A stretch of DNA of 43,456 nt from Bacteroidetes bacterium HGW-Bacteroidetes-16 (GTDB lineage Bacteria > Bacteroidota > Bacteroidia > Bacteroidales > F082), in the NCBI GenBank assembly GCA_002840975.1, contig PHDN01000028.1:1-43456 (forward strand). The letters run 5' to 3'. The notes under the pieces are model-generated. The model was not told where the DNA came from. It saw only the letters and a program-made list of their open reading frames with translations, and did no database searches. The position numbers were made by a program, and so were the translations under genes. This document shows, one piece after another, positions 24,816 to 33,936 of this stretch; within the stretch, counting starts at the first letter, position 1, and each line of letters starts with the position of its first letter.

Positions 24816-26633
24816 TTATATTGAATTGCCTAAACTTTCTGTTTTATGAAAGTGGTTCCACACCATGACCGCTTTGGCCTGGCCTATCACCGCGATGAGA
24901 TCTTCTTCAGAAGCTGTCATAATGTTCTTCACTGATTTTAATTCCAGGAGAAGTTTTTGGGTAGTGCGCTTTCCTATTCCTTTAATTTCTGTAAGTTCCG
25001 ACTTGATGGTCCCTTTCTCCAGCCGTTTGCGGTGATGGGTGATACCAAAACGATGGGCCTCGTCGCGAAGTTGTTGAATAATTTTGAGCGATTCGGAAGT
25101 TTTGTCCAGGTAGATGGGTACTGAATCATTTGGAAAATAGATTTCCTCCAGCCTTTTGGCAATACCAATGATGGCAATTTTACCATATAAATTGATGCTT
25201 CTTAGCGCCTTAACCGCTGCACTCAGTTGTCCTTTGCCACCATCCACCACGATAAGCTGGGGCAGAGGTTTTGCCTCGTTCATTAGCCTGCTGTACCTGC
25301 GGACTATGATTTCTTCCATGGAGGCATAGTCGTTGGGGCCTTCAACGGTTTTAATAATAAAATGGCGGTAACCCTGCTTGTTGGGTTTGGCATTCACAAA
25401 CTGCACCATGGCTGCTACCGGGTAATCACCTTGAAAGTTTGAATTGTCGAAACATTCTATTTGCGTGGGTAACTCACTGAGGTGCAGGTCAGTTTTAAGC
25501 TGGTTTAAGATCCTGTTTTTATGCCTGTCGGGGTCAACCAAATCGCGTTGTTTTTGGCGATCGAGTTTGTAAAGCCTGGCATTTCGCTCACTTAGGTCGA
25601 GTAATTGTTTCTTGTCGCCTCTTTGAGCAACCGTAAATACGACATCCGGAATTTCAATTTCAGGCAAAAACGGAACTATCACTTCCCGGGAGGTGCTGTC
25701 GAAACGCTGCCTGAAATCCATCAGCGCAAGCGTGAGCAATTCGTCTTCCGACTCGTTCAGACGTTTAATTATTTCAACAGTATGTGCCTGTACTATTGCT
25801 CCGTTCACTACCTTTAAATAATTGGCATAAGCACGTTTTTCATCATTGATTAGCGACAACACATCCACATCGTGAATGTGAGGATTAACAATGGTGGACT
25901 TGCTTTTGTATTTTTCAAGGAGCTCAATTTTCACCTTAATAACCTGGGCTTTTTCAAATTCCTGCAGTTCTGCAAAACGATGCATCTTTTTTTTCAGATC
26001 CTGGATGACTGAAACAATATTTCCTTTAATAATGCTTTTTATTTGGACGATGGTATCCTCATAGTCTTCAGGTGTTTGTTTACCGATGCAGGGTGCTTTG
26101 CAGTTGCCTAAATGGTATTCAAGGCACACTTTGTATTTACCTGTTTGAATTTCATTTTGCGATAACTTCAGGGTACAGGTGCGCAACTGGTAAAGTTGCT
26201 TGATGATCTCCAGGATGGTTTTCATCATTCTGACTGAAGCATAGGGGCCAAAGTATGCCGATCCATCATGAATGACATTGCGTGTTGGTATTACCCGTGG
26301 AAAACGTTCGTTTTTTATGCATAGCCAGGGGAAGGTTTTATCATCTTTTAACAGAATGTTGTAACGTGGTTGATGCTTCTTAATGAGATTATTTTCAAGC
26401 AAGAGCGCATCGAATTCACTTTCAGTTACAATCACCCGGATGTCACGTATCTTCTTTACCAGCACTTTAAGTTTCCCTGTTTGATGGGTCTGGGTAAAAT
26501 AACTTGCCACCCTTTTTTTAAGGTCTTTCGCCTTGCCAACATAGATGATGTCTCCGGCATCATCAAAGTATTGATATACACCTGGTTTGTTGGGTATTGT
26601 GCTGATCAGTTGTTTTATCGGCATATCAGGCAA
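24816..26633 (-). CDS. uvrC: UvrABC system protein C
   Basis: Endonuclease subunit making both incisions around bulky DNA lesions in nucleotide excision repair. The 605-residue protein has the GIY-YIG domain first (PGVYQYFDDAGDIIYVGKA, residues about 17-36), four cysteines at about 152-181 (CTLK, KVCLEY, GNCKAPC) in the pattern reported to hold an iron-sulphur cluster in UvrC, and the UVR motif (FEKAQVIKVKIELLE). The RNase H-like endonuclease domain (ECFDNSNFQGDYPVAAMV, VVDGGKGQLSAAVKAL) and C-terminal helix-hairpin-helix (LTEIKGIGKRTTQKLL) follow. A promoter box at 26647-26654 leaves a very short leader to ATG 26633, so the in-frame ATG at 26624 is an alternative start. It is the last gene of the minus-strand run. 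Confidence 0.97.
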   Translation of the reverse strand: MPDMPIKQLISTIPNKPGVYQYFDDAGDIIYVGKAKDLKKRVASYFTQTHQTGKLKVLVKKIRDIRVIVTESEFDALLLENNLIKKHQPRYNILLKDDKTFPWLCIKNERFPRVIPTRNVIHDGSAYFGPYASVRMMKTILEIIKQLYQLRTCTLKLSQNEIQTGKYKVCLEYHLGNCKAPCIGKQTPEDYEDTIVQIKSIIKGNIVSVIQDLKKKMHRFAELQEFEKAQVIKVKIELLEKYKSKSTIVNPHIHDVDVLSLINDEKRAYANYLKVVNGAIVQAHTVEIIKRLNESEDELLTLALMDFRQRFDSTSREVIVPFLPEIEIPDVVFTVAQRGDKKQLLDLSERNARLYKLDRQKQRDLVDPDRHKNRILNQLKTDLHLSELPTQIECFDNSNFQGDYPVAAMVQFVNAKPNKQGYRHFIIKTVEGPNDYASMEEIIVRRYSRLMNEAKPLPQLIVVDGGKGQLSAAVKALRSINLYGKIAIIGIAKRLEEIYFPNDSVPIYLDKTSESLKIIQQLRDEAHRFGITHHRKRLEKGTIKSELTEIKGIGKRTTQKLLLELKSVKNIMTASEEDLIAVIGQAKAVMVWNHFHKTESLGNSI

Positions 26634-26646
26634 ATGTGTCAGGCAG

Positions 26647-26654
26647 CAAAAGTA
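26647..26654 (-). promoter_or_regulatory. -7 promoter box (TACTTTTG) for uvrC
   Basis: Minus-strand exact TAnnTTTG match, 14 nt from ATG 26633 and 23 nt from ATG 26624. It suggests uvrC can be transcribed independently of the genes upstream. Confidence 0.45.
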
Positions 26655-26689
26655 GTAAATGATCTTAGATGTAACTTTCTCATCGAGAC

Positions 26690-28654
26690 TCAGGTTAATA
26701 TCCTGTTTGGCTTACCAAATTTTTGAATGATTAAATAGAGAACCAGGATTCCGATGATAAAAAGGAACGCCGGATTGATTCCAAATGAAGAAGGGAGAGT
26801 TCCAATCACAATAGCCACAAATCCCACCGTCATGGCGTAGGGCAACTGGGTACGCACATGTTCGATGTGCGGACAGGCACTTGCCAGCGAGCTCAGGATG
26901 GTGGTGTCGGAAATAGGGGAGCAATGGTCACCAAAGACACTTCCCGTAAGGACGGCAGCTGCAATGTTGTGAAATATCGACATGGAGGTAGTGTAATCGA
27001 GGTTGGCATGTTTGGCCAACAACCAGGCCGAAGGCAACATCAGTGGGTATAAAATGGCCATGGTTCCCCAGGAGCTTCCGGTAGAAAATGAAATGAGAGC
27101 TGCTATAACAAAGGTGAGCGTGGGAAGCAGAAAGGGTGATACGGAGGCTTCTATCAAACTCTGTGAGATGAAATCAGCTGTATGCATGTGTTTGGTGATC
27201 AACGCGATTGACCAGGCAAGTGTCAGGATCATCACCGCCGGGAGCATGGTCTTGAATCCTTGTATAATGCTTTCCATAGATTCTTTAATGGTCAGAATTT
27301 TTTGTCCAAACGACAAGAGCAAAGCCACCATCAAACTGCCAGAAGAAGCCCAAAGCAATGCCAGATATGAATCTGCCCCTCCCATGGTTTCACTCAGTTT
27401 ATCGATAAATCCTAAGGATGAGTTGTGCCACACAGCATCCCGGTAGCCTGTGTAGAATAATCCTGATAAGGTTCCGACGATGATCACCAATACGGGAATG
27501 ATGGCGTTAAAACTCCTTGATTTTATTCCGGGTTTCGCGTGGATTTCTTCCTGCATATCCTTGTTAAACTGTTCATCTATGGTGTAATCGCCTTGATCTT
27601 CGCTGGTGCCCCTTGCTCTTCGCTCCGCCTTAAGCATGGGACCGTAATCCACATCTTTCCAAATTAGAATGAGGATGAAGATCAACGTAAAAACCGGATA
27701 GAAAGAATAGGCCAGTGAATGAAAGAATACTCCATACGCCGATTCATCCAAATTCAATTGATTGATTCCGTCTTGAATATAGCTGAGTTCTGCGCCAATC
27801 CAGGTAGTAACAAAAGCGATGGCCGCGACCGGGGCGGCAGTTGAATCGATAAGATAGGCCAGTTTCTCACGCGAAACCTTCATCTTATCCGTTAAAGGCC
27901 GCATGGTGTTGCCTACCACCAGGGTGTTGGCATAATCATCAAAAAAAATCATAATGCCAAGCAGCCAAGTAATAAATGAAGCCGACCGGGGGCCTGTAAC
28001 AAAACGCGACAATTGTTTTACCACTCCTTTCATCCCGCCATTTTTTGTGATTAAACTTACCGTGGCGGCAATAATCATCGAAAACAGTATAATCGAAAGA
28101 TGTCCCCTGTCATTTAGCGATTCTACAATGTAGGTATCGATAATTGATAAAAAACCCTGAAAAACAGCTACAAAAAAGGAAGCTCCCTTATAATAAAAAA
28201 TGATACCGGTTCCTACCCATAACCCGATGATCAAAGCGCTGTATACTTCACGCAGCAACAAGGCAAACAAAATGGCAAACAAAGGCGGGAGTATCGACAT
28301 CCACAGGGGGATCGGTGAAACAGGAACCGTTCTTTCCACATCTGCCAGGCCAATGGTCAGTTGCTCCTTTTTAGAAAATGCGTAAGGAACCCGTATTTGA
28401 TTTCCTGAAATCAGGTAGTGCTCTGTTTTTCCATTCAACGTGAGTGCTACCGAATCAACTGCTAACGGTATAAAATGCTCGTTTACCGTAATCAGGATGT
28501 CCTGCGTAATGCCGGAAACTACAATATCGGGTAGCTCAAGTTGAAAGTCCGGTGTCGAAATGGATGAACTTTCAGCCTGAACGCAGTTTATTGTCAGGCC
28601 GAAAACCAGAAGAAAAAGGATTATCCGAAGTGTTTTAATCATCCGTAGCCGCAT
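26690..28654 (-). CDS. NhaC-family Na+/H+ antiporter with N-terminal extracytoplasmic domain
   Basis: Cytoplasmic-membrane antiporter of 654 residues. The transport part begins near residue 110 (PLWMSILPPLFAILFALLLREV) and carries NhaC-family segments such as IFFDDYANTLVVGNTMRPLTD, STAAPVAAIAFVTTWIGAE and SFSTGSSWGTMAILYPLM. Before it lie a cleavable-looking signal peptide (about 5-27, ending CVQAES) and a beta-rich domain (about 30-105) with no transporter sequence, an unusual extension for this family. The start could be ATG 28654 or the in-frame ATG 28642. The gene follows rsmA by 57 nt and precedes uvrC by 56 nt on the same strand. Confidence 0.9.
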   Translation of the reverse strand: MRLRMIKTLRIILFLLVFGLTINCVQAESSSISTPDFQLELPDIVVSGITQDILITVNEHFIPLAVDSVALTLNGKTEHYLISGNQIRVPYAFSKKEQLTIGLADVERTVPVSPIPLWMSILPPLFAILFALLLREVYSALIIGLWVGTGIIFYYKGASFFVAVFQGFLSIIDTYIVESLNDRGHLSIILFSMIIAATVSLITKNGGMKGVVKQLSRFVTGPRSASFITWLLGIMIFFDDYANTLVVGNTMRPLTDKMKVSREKLAYLIDSTAAPVAAIAFVTTWIGAELSYIQDGINQLNLDESAYGVFFHSLAYSFYPVFTLIFILILIWKDVDYGPMLKAERRARGTSEDQGDYTIDEQFNKDMQEEIHAKPGIKSRSFNAIIPVLVIIVGTLSGLFYTGYRDAVWHNSSLGFIDKLSETMGGADSYLALLWASSGSLMVALLLSFGQKILTIKESMESIIQGFKTMLPAVMILTLAWSIALITKHMHTADFISQSLIEASVSPFLLPTLTFVIAALISFSTGSSWGTMAILYPLMLPSAWLLAKHANLDYTTSMSIFHNIAAAVLTGSVFGDHCSPISDTTILSSLASACPHIEHVRTQLPYAMTVGFVAIVIGTLPSSFGINPAFLFIIGILVLYLIIQKFGKPNRILT

Positions 28655-28711
28655 AAAGCGGGTGAAATTAAGACTTTTTATTTAAAAGATAAAAGCTCCA
28701 TTCAAAAAGGT

Positions 28712-29485
28712 TTAACACGAAATTGTTTGTGCCACCAGGTTGGTGAGGATGACGAATTCATCTATGCTGAGTTGTTCGGCCCGTTGCGACAACAGCGGGT
28801 GATCTGGCAAACCATTAACAGCAAGTGGTTTAAGCGCGTTACGAAGGGTTTTACGGCGCTGATTGAAGGAGGTTTTTACCACCTTGAAATAGAGTTTTTC
28901 GTCACAATCGATCTGTTGTGTTTGATTGCGCATCAACCTGATGACGCCCGATTTTACCTTGGGCGGTGGGAAAAACACCTGTTCATTCACGGTGAAACAA
29001 TATTCAATGTGGTACCATGTTTGCAACAAGACGCTTAAAATTCCGTATGTTTTACTGCCTGGTCCGGCAGCCAAGCGTTCGGCCACTTCTTTTTGTATCA
29101 TCCCTACCACCTCCGGAATTTGGTTGCGGTGTTCAAGTACCTTGAAAAATATCTGACTGCCAATGTTGTACGGAAAATTACCAATGATGGAAAAAGGCGA
29201 TTTCGTGATGTTTTCAAGCGGAATCTTTAAGAAATCGGCCTGATGAATGATGATGCGAGGATCGCTGTAATGCGATTGAAGGTATTCAACCGATTCCTCA
29301 TCAATTTCGATGAGGTGAAGTTCTTTGATATGCTCGTTTTGTAAGAGCGGAGTGGTTAATATTCCTGTGCCGGGACCAATTTCACAAACGATGGGCTCAT
29401 TTTTCTTAAGACAACCAACAATTTTTTCGGCTATATTTTTATCTGTTAAAAAATGCTGTCCCAGGTGTTTCTTTGGCTTAACCAT
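28712..29485 (-). CDS. rsmA: 16S rRNA dimethyladenosine transferase RsmA (KsgA)
   Basis: S-adenosylmethionine-dependent methyltransferase that dimethylates the two adjacent adenosines of the 3'-terminal helix of 16S rRNA, a late check in small-subunit assembly. The 257-residue protein has HLGQHFLTDKNIAEKIV at the start, the SAM-binding motif EIGPGTGIL (35-43) and the catalytic motif NFPYNI (103-108, the N-L/F-P-Y class). The C-terminal helical domain holds FNQRRKTLRNALK. It begins 35 nt after the TPR gene on the same strand and is probably part of the serS run. Confidence 0.98.
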   Translation of the reverse strand: MVKPKKHLGQHFLTDKNIAEKIVGCLKKNEPIVCEIGPGTGILTTPLLQNEHIKELHLIEIDEESVEYLQSHYSDPRIIIHQADFLKIPLENITKSPFSIIGNFPYNIGSQIFFKVLEHRNQIPEVVGMIQKEVAERLAAGPGSKTYGILSVLLQTWYHIEYCFTVNEQVFFPPPKVKSGVIRLMRNQTQQIDCDEKLYFKVVKTSFNQRRKTLRNALKPLAVNGLPDHPLLSQRAEQLSIDEFVILTNLVAQTISC

Positions 29486-29520
29486 GTTCTTTGTTTAGTG
29501 AAGGTTACCGGACTTTGAAT

Positions 29521-31437
29521 TTATTCCACGATTAGCTGCCGCAATTCCCTGTAACGGATACGTGCTTCACCCGAATACAAACTTTCAGGGTAGTCTGTCA
29601 TAAGTTGCAGATAGCGTTGGAGTGCACCATCGGGATCGTTCAGGTTAAGCCTGCGCAACTCGGCCTGTTGATAGAGGGCGTTGTCAGTCTTGATGCTTTC
29701 AGGATACTGATCGATCAGCAAAGTATAAACGGAATCGGAGGCGGCGAAATGCTTTTGATACGACAAAAGTCGTGCTTTTTGGTATAGGACATAGGGTTGC
29801 GCTACATAGTCGGGGTTTGATGCCTCAATCTTATTCAGAACCATCATGGCCGAATCGTAGTGATGTTGATAGGTGTACAGATCGGCGGCAGCAAATTTGC
29901 GAAGGGTAAATCCAAGCGTATCTTCATCAAGAATATCGGTGATAAACAGCGATAGGTCAATGGCGTCGTTTGAGATGAGCTTTGAGGTGGCCGATTTGAG
30001 AATATCCAGGTTGGCTTGTGCCCATCCGAATTCACCCACGTAATAGAACACGCGGGCGTTTTTTAACTTGGCTTCATGACCCACAGGCTCGTTTTTCATC
30101 TCCAGTTCAACCTGAGAATACAGAAGTGTGGCATCCCAAATGTTGCCTGAAGCCAGCAGGATATCGGCCAGTTCGAGTTTAAGAGCAGCTGTTTGATCGG
30201 CCTGAAGGTTCTTTATATCAATGGCCCGGGTCAGGATATCCCTGGCTTCAGAAAAATGACCCAACTCAAACGCCTCGATGTGGGCCACTCCTTTGGCAAT
30301 TTGAATGGTGATGGAATTCAATCCAAGTCGTTTTAAATAGTCCTGTCCTGTATTGCTGAGTTTTATAAATTCCTCCCTGGTGGTGGCAGGATTGTCTTCG
30401 GCCTCATGAACCATGGACTTATAATAACCGGTGCTGGCATCCAGATAATAAGGTGACTTGTCCTTTTTCTCTTTAATATAGCCATAAGCCTCGCTGCAAA
30501 TGGTATATTGATGGTTCAGAAAAGCAATATTGGCCAGTTCCATCACTGCTTCTTCCCTGAAACCAAACCTGCTGTCGATGGCTTTGGCCTGTCGCAAGGC
30601 CATCTGAAAATCTTTAATCTGTATTGAATACCAAAGCAACATTTCCGCAAGAGTTTCATTATCAGAATTTTTTTGGGCCCTTTCGAGTAATTTCTGTCTG
30701 AAATCATCCGATAAATTGTTGTCTACATCCATGCGCATCAGGTTTTGCAACTGATTTCTGATGCTTTGCATATCCTCAGGGTTTGATTCGAGTTGATCCA
30801 AATAGCTGTCGAACACCTTGCCATAATCGCCATTGTACATATACACATTGGCCATTTCCATGTTGAAGGTGTGTTGAATTTCAGGATTTTGCCGCGCTTT
30901 TTTGTAGGTTAGAATGGCCAGGTCGTTATAACCTCTGGACTGCAATGCTGAAGCAATCTGCACGATGCCATTCCGATCTGAAGGGAGATCCAGCATCAGG
31001 TCCTTAAATAGGTTATTTGCCTTCTTCTTCTCATCTTGCTGATCAAAAATGTAGGCCTGGTCGATCAGATACCTAAAATTGTCAGGGAATTCCTTCCGCT
31101 GTTTTTTAACCACCTTTTCAGCCTCCTTGTACTCCTTCAACTCAAGCAAACAGTTGAGATAATACAAATATAAGTACTGACTGTGTTTTTCTTCAAACAA
31201 TGGTTTTAACAACAGTACGGCCTTGTCGAACTGACGATCGCGGTAGTAATTGATGGCAAGCTGTTCCTCACTTTGCCTTATTTGGGCTTCGCTTTTTCGT
31301 AATTCCAACGATTGATTAACCTGGGCAAATAACTCCGTATGGATTCCAATCAGGATAACCAATGTCAATACCAACACTCCGAATCGGTAGCGGTTAACCT
31401 GTTTATTGAGAGCAATCTGGTTTATTGATTGTGACAT
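29521..31437 (-). CDS. Exported TPR-repeat protein
   Basis: A 638-residue protein with an N-terminal hydrophobic segment (about 18-38, ending TELFAQ) acting as signal peptide or anchor, followed almost entirely by helical tetratricopeptide-like repeats. Examples are AINYYRDRQFDKAVLLLKPLF, KEYKEAEKVVKKQRKEFPDN, YNDLAILTYKKARQNP and, near the C-terminus, DGALQRYLQLMTDYPES, which resembles YbgF/BamD-type repeats. A periplasmic scaffold or partner-binding role is likely; no catalytic motif is seen. It starts 11 nt after the lipoprotein gene, so it is co-transcribed with it and with serS. The exact role is unknown. Confidence 0.85.
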   Translation of the reverse strand: MSQSINQIALNKQVNRYRFGVLVLTLVILIGIHTELFAQVNQSLELRKSEAQIRQSEEQLAINYYRDRQFDKAVLLLKPLFEEKHSQYLYLYYLNCLLELKEYKEAEKVVKKQRKEFPDNFRYLIDQAYIFDQQDEKKKANNLFKDLMLDLPSDRNGIVQIASALQSRGYNDLAILTYKKARQNPEIQHTFNMEMANVYMYNGDYGKVFDSYLDQLESNPEDMQSIRNQLQNLMRMDVDNNLSDDFRQKLLERAQKNSDNETLAEMLLWYSIQIKDFQMALRQAKAIDSRFGFREEAVMELANIAFLNHQYTICSEAYGYIKEKKDKSPYYLDASTGYYKSMVHEAEDNPATTREEFIKLSNTGQDYLKRLGLNSITIQIAKGVAHIEAFELGHFSEARDILTRAIDIKNLQADQTAALKLELADILLASGNIWDATLLYSQVELEMKNEPVGHEAKLKNARVFYYVGEFGWAQANLDILKSATSKLISNDAIDLSLFITDILDEDTLGFTLRKFAAADLYTYQHHYDSAMMVLNKIEASNPDYVAQPYVLYQKARLLSYQKHFAASDSVYTLLIDQYPESIKTDNALYQQAELRRLNLNDPDGALQRYLQLMTDYPESLYSGEARIRYRELRQLIVE

Positions 31438-31448
31438 TGTTTACAACT

Positions 31449-31949
31449 TCAATTTTTTTTATGCAGCGACGAAAATAGTGAATCGGAGTGAACAATCCAA
31501 TATTCCATCTTGTTACCGGTTGTTTCCATGTTGCGAAGTAACAGGCTGACATGGTTTTTTTCCCGGTTCAGATATGATGAAAACGTCAGGCTGTCGGATT
31601 CATTATGTCGTAGTGATTGTTTAAATGCTTTCAATCGGGCGTGGGTTAAATGAATGTCCCTTTTGATGTGGCGATTACTTGAAAGGGCTTCCCTTATTTC
31701 TTTTTTATAGATACCAATCAAATGGTAATCAAAAGATAAACCAGCGTACTTTTCAGTTTCGAGCAGCTCATTGTACATTTGCACCAGTGTACCGGTGTCG
31801 ATGAGGACATATTGTTGAACGGAACGGTTGAGTTGTGCAGAAAGGCTGTCGGTGGTTCTTATTTCATTTTTAAAGTGTTCGCCGTATTGATTACATTGTG
31901 TGAATGGAAACGCGAAAAGAAGTACCACCAGCACCGGGATCGTTTTCAT
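31449..31949 (-). CDS. Small lipoprotein of unknown function
   Basis: A 166-residue protein with a lipoprotein signal (hydrophobic core, then FPFTQC with Cys19) and a mature part predicted wholly helical and charged. Two segments (DSLSAQLNRSVQQYVLIDTG and later LKAFKQSLRHNESDSLTFSSYL) look like long helices or a coiled coil. I do not recognise the family. Its ATG overlaps the serS stop by 1 nt (TGATG) and the TPR gene starts 11 nt downstream, so the lipoprotein and the TPR protein probably work as a pair in the envelope (inference). Confidence 0.8.
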   Translation of the reverse strand: MKTIPVLVVLLFAFPFTQCNQYGEHFKNEIRTTDSLSAQLNRSVQQYVLIDTGTLVQMYNELLETEKYAGLSFDYHLIGIYKKEIREALSSNRHIKRDIHLTHARLKAFKQSLRHNESDSLTFSSYLNREKNHVSLLLRNMETTGNKMEYWIVHSDSLFSSLHKKN

Positions 31950-33220
31950 CAGTCGATGAACTTAAATCCGGTATAGTTGGTCAGTGCATCAGGTATTTTA
32001 ATTCCTTCAGCCGATTGATTGTTCTCAAGCAAAGCGGCCACAACACGTGGCAGAGCCAGGGCACTTCCGTTAAGTGTATGCGCCAGCCTTGTTTTACCTT
32101 CTTTGTCTTTAAACCTGAGTTTCATCCGGTTGGCCTGGAAATCCTCAAAATTGGATACCGAACTCACCTCCAACCAACGGTTTTGAGCAGCGGAAAACAC
32201 TTCAAAATCATAGGTGAGTGCCGAGGTAAAACTCATGTCTCCACCGCAAAGTCGTAAAATCCTGAAGGGCAATTCCAGTTTTCGTAACAGACCGGCCACA
32301 TGATCTTTCATCTCCTCCAGGGTTTGATACGACCTGTCGGGATGTTGTATTTGTACAATTTCAACTTTATCGAATTGATGCAGGCGGTTTAATCCACGCA
32401 CGTCTTTTCCATACGAACCGGCTTCGCGCCTGAAACAATTTGAATAAGCCACGTTTTTAATTGGAAAATCGTTCTCTTTTACGATCACATCGCGATAGAT
32501 ATTGGTGAGAGGGACTTCTGCGGTGGGTATTAAATAGAGATTATCTTCCGGGGCAAAATACATCTGACCCTCTTTGTCGGGAAGTTGTCCGGTTCCGTAT
32601 CCGGAGGCTGCATTGACCAGCAGGGGAGGTTGGTATTCGGTATAGCCTGCTTCGATGGCTTCATCCAGAAAAAAATTGATTAAAGCGCGCTGCAGCCGGG
32701 CGCCTTTTCCACGATAAAAGGGAAAGCCCGCGCCGGTTACTTTGTTGCCGAGCTCGAAATCAACAATTTTATAGGTCGAAGCCAGGTCCCAGTGGGGAAC
32801 AGCATCTTCCGGTAATCGGGGCATCACACCTTCTTCATAAATAATTTCATTGTCCTCAGGGGTTTTTCCTTTAGGAACGGAGGCGTGAGGCAGGTTGGGC
32901 AACTCGATTAACTTAGCATTGAGCAACTCGACCGTATCCATGAGCAAAGGCTCAATGGCTTTGGCGGCAGCTTTCAATTTCAATGATTCCTGCTTCGCCA
33001 GTTCAGCCTTTCCCGGTTCCCCTTTTGCGTAGTGGTTGCCAATTTCTTTTGCCAATTGATTGCTGAGTGCCAGTATATCGTCTAATTCTTTTTGTGAATT
33101 GCGTCGGGTATTGTCAAGCTCAATAATTTCGTCCACCAAGGCAGTGGCCTTAAAATTTTTTACAGCCAGACGTTCAATGATTTGGTCTCTGTTTTCACGA
33201 ATTTTTTGGAGTTGAAGCAT
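31949..33220 (-). CDS. serS: Seryl-tRNA synthetase
   Basis: Class II aminoacyl-tRNA synthetase charging tRNA-Ser (and tRNA-Sec where present) in the cytosol. The 423-residue protein has the N-terminal coiled-coil arm (about 25-105) that grips the tRNA long arm. Motif 1 surroundings are GARLQRALINFFLDEAIEAG. Motif 2 contains NCFRREAGSYGKDVRGLNRLHQFDKVE, and motif 3 is NGSALALPRVVAALLEN near the C-terminus. A promoter with TTG and TAAATTTG precedes it. It heads a run of six same-strand genes. Confidence 0.98.
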   Translation of the reverse strand: MLQLQKIRENRDQIIERLAVKNFKATALVDEIIELDNTRRNSQKELDDILALSNQLAKEIGNHYAKGEPGKAELAKQESLKLKAAAKAIEPLLMDTVELLNAKLIELPNLPHASVPKGKTPEDNEIIYEEGVMPRLPEDAVPHWDLASTYKIVDFELGNKVTGAGFPFYRGKGARLQRALINFFLDEAIEAGYTEYQPPLLVNAASGYGTGQLPDKEGQMYFAPEDNLYLIPTAEVPLTNIYRDVIVKENDFPIKNVAYSNCFRREAGSYGKDVRGLNRLHQFDKVEIVQIQHPDRSYQTLEEMKDHVAGLLRKLELPFRILRLCGGDMSFTSALTYDFEVFSAAQNRWLEVSSVSNFEDFQANRMKLRFKDKEGKTRLAHTLNGSALALPRVVAALLENNQSAEGIKIPDALTNYTGFKFID

Positions 33221-33237
33221 TCGATTTTATTTTTGTG

Positions 33238-33269
33238 CAAATTTAGCTTAATTGAGGAAATGAAAGCAA
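33238..33269 (-). promoter_or_regulatory. Promoter for the serS run
   Basis: On the minus strand TTG (33269-33267), a 21-nt spacer and TAAATTTG (33245-33238), 18 nt upstream of the serS ATG. Confidence 0.55.
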
Positions 33270-33300
33270 AAGGACAGGAAATTCTGCACTGATGTTGAAT

Positions 33301-33595
33301 ATTAATAACTCAAGTTTAGCGGTTAAACCTATTTAGTGAAAATCAGATAATTAATTTATTATTAAACATAAATGACATTGATATATTGTTAATTACAGAT
33401 TCCATTCCTATTCAGAAATTCTCTTTGTGAATCTCTGTGACTTCTTTGTGCAGCACTGTATAACAACTTATTAGCTATGCCACAAAGAACCACAAAGAAG
33501 CCACAAAGTGACACAAAGGTCAAAATTAAATTATATTTTATTGACTATCAGATATAAGAGTTCTAAAAATTACATGCGAAACTTGAGTTAATAAT
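33301..33595. mobile_element. 295-bp MITE-like element with nested inverted repeats
   Basis: The outer 20 bp at each end (33301-33320 and 33576-33595) are inverted copies matching at 18 of 20 positions around ACTCAAGTTT. Inside, 33423-33450 is an imperfect inverted copy (23 of 28) of part of 33483-33517, both built from CTTTGTG / CACAAAG units. No ORF or transposase lies inside. I could not define a target-site duplication. The interior is AT-rich compared with neighbouring genes. It fits a non-autonomous element or a large dispersed palindromic repeat. Confidence 0.55.
33423..33517. repeat. CTTTGTG / CACAAAG inverted-repeat block
   Basis: The left part has CTTTGTG units (33423-33450); the right part has CACAAAG at least four times at intervals of about 9-10 nt (33481-33517). 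The two parts are inverted relative to each other and can fold into a long imperfect stem. Confidence 0.65.
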
Positions 33596-33624
33596 CAAAA
33601 AAAAACCCGGTCGAAGCACCGGGT
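33596..33624 (-). terminator. Intrinsic terminator after rpmA
   Basis: Read on the minus strand, ACCCGG (33624-33619) pairs with CCGGGT (33610-33605) and a T run follows. It lies 24 nt beyond the rpmA stop and abuts the inverted-repeat element. Confidence 0.8.
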
Positions 33625-33648
33625 TTTATATCAAATCTGGATGTCTTA

Positions 33649-33918
33649 TTAATTCTGCACCACTTCAGGCATCACGACACTTACATAAGAGCGGTTGTTT
33701 GCTTTTTTTCTGAATTCAACGATGCCATCGGTCAGTGCATACAGGGTATGGTCTCTTCCAATACCAACATTTAATCCCGGATGATGCTGGGTTCCACGTT
33801 GACGGATGATGATATTACCTGAATTGGCCACCTGTCCACCGTATATTTTTACGCCAAGGCGTTTGCTTTCTGATTCGCGGCCGTTATGGGAGCTACCCAT
33901 TCCTTTTTTATGTGCCAT
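33649..33918 (-). CDS. rpmA: 50S ribosomal protein L27
   Basis: Large-subunit ribosomal protein near the peptidyl-transferase centre. The 89-residue protein begins [16 protein letters not shown] without the cleavable N-terminal extension of Firmicutes L27. It continues with [20 protein letters not shown] and [10 protein letters not shown], the strongly conserved core. It follows rplU by 18 nt, the near-universal L21-L27 pair, and is followed by an intrinsic terminator. Confidence 0.99.
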   Translation of the reverse strand: MAHKKGMGSSHNGRESESKRLGVKIYGGQVANSGNIIIRQRGTQHHPGLNVGIGRDHTLYALTDGIVEFRKKANNRSYVSVVMPEVVQN

Positions 33919-33936
33919 TTCTTTATAATTTTAAAG

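Noticed and set aside
33481-33517. CRISPR-like array of CACAAAG units
   Set aside because: The units are 7 nt at 9-10-nt intervals with no unique 30-nt spacers, and no cas genes are present.
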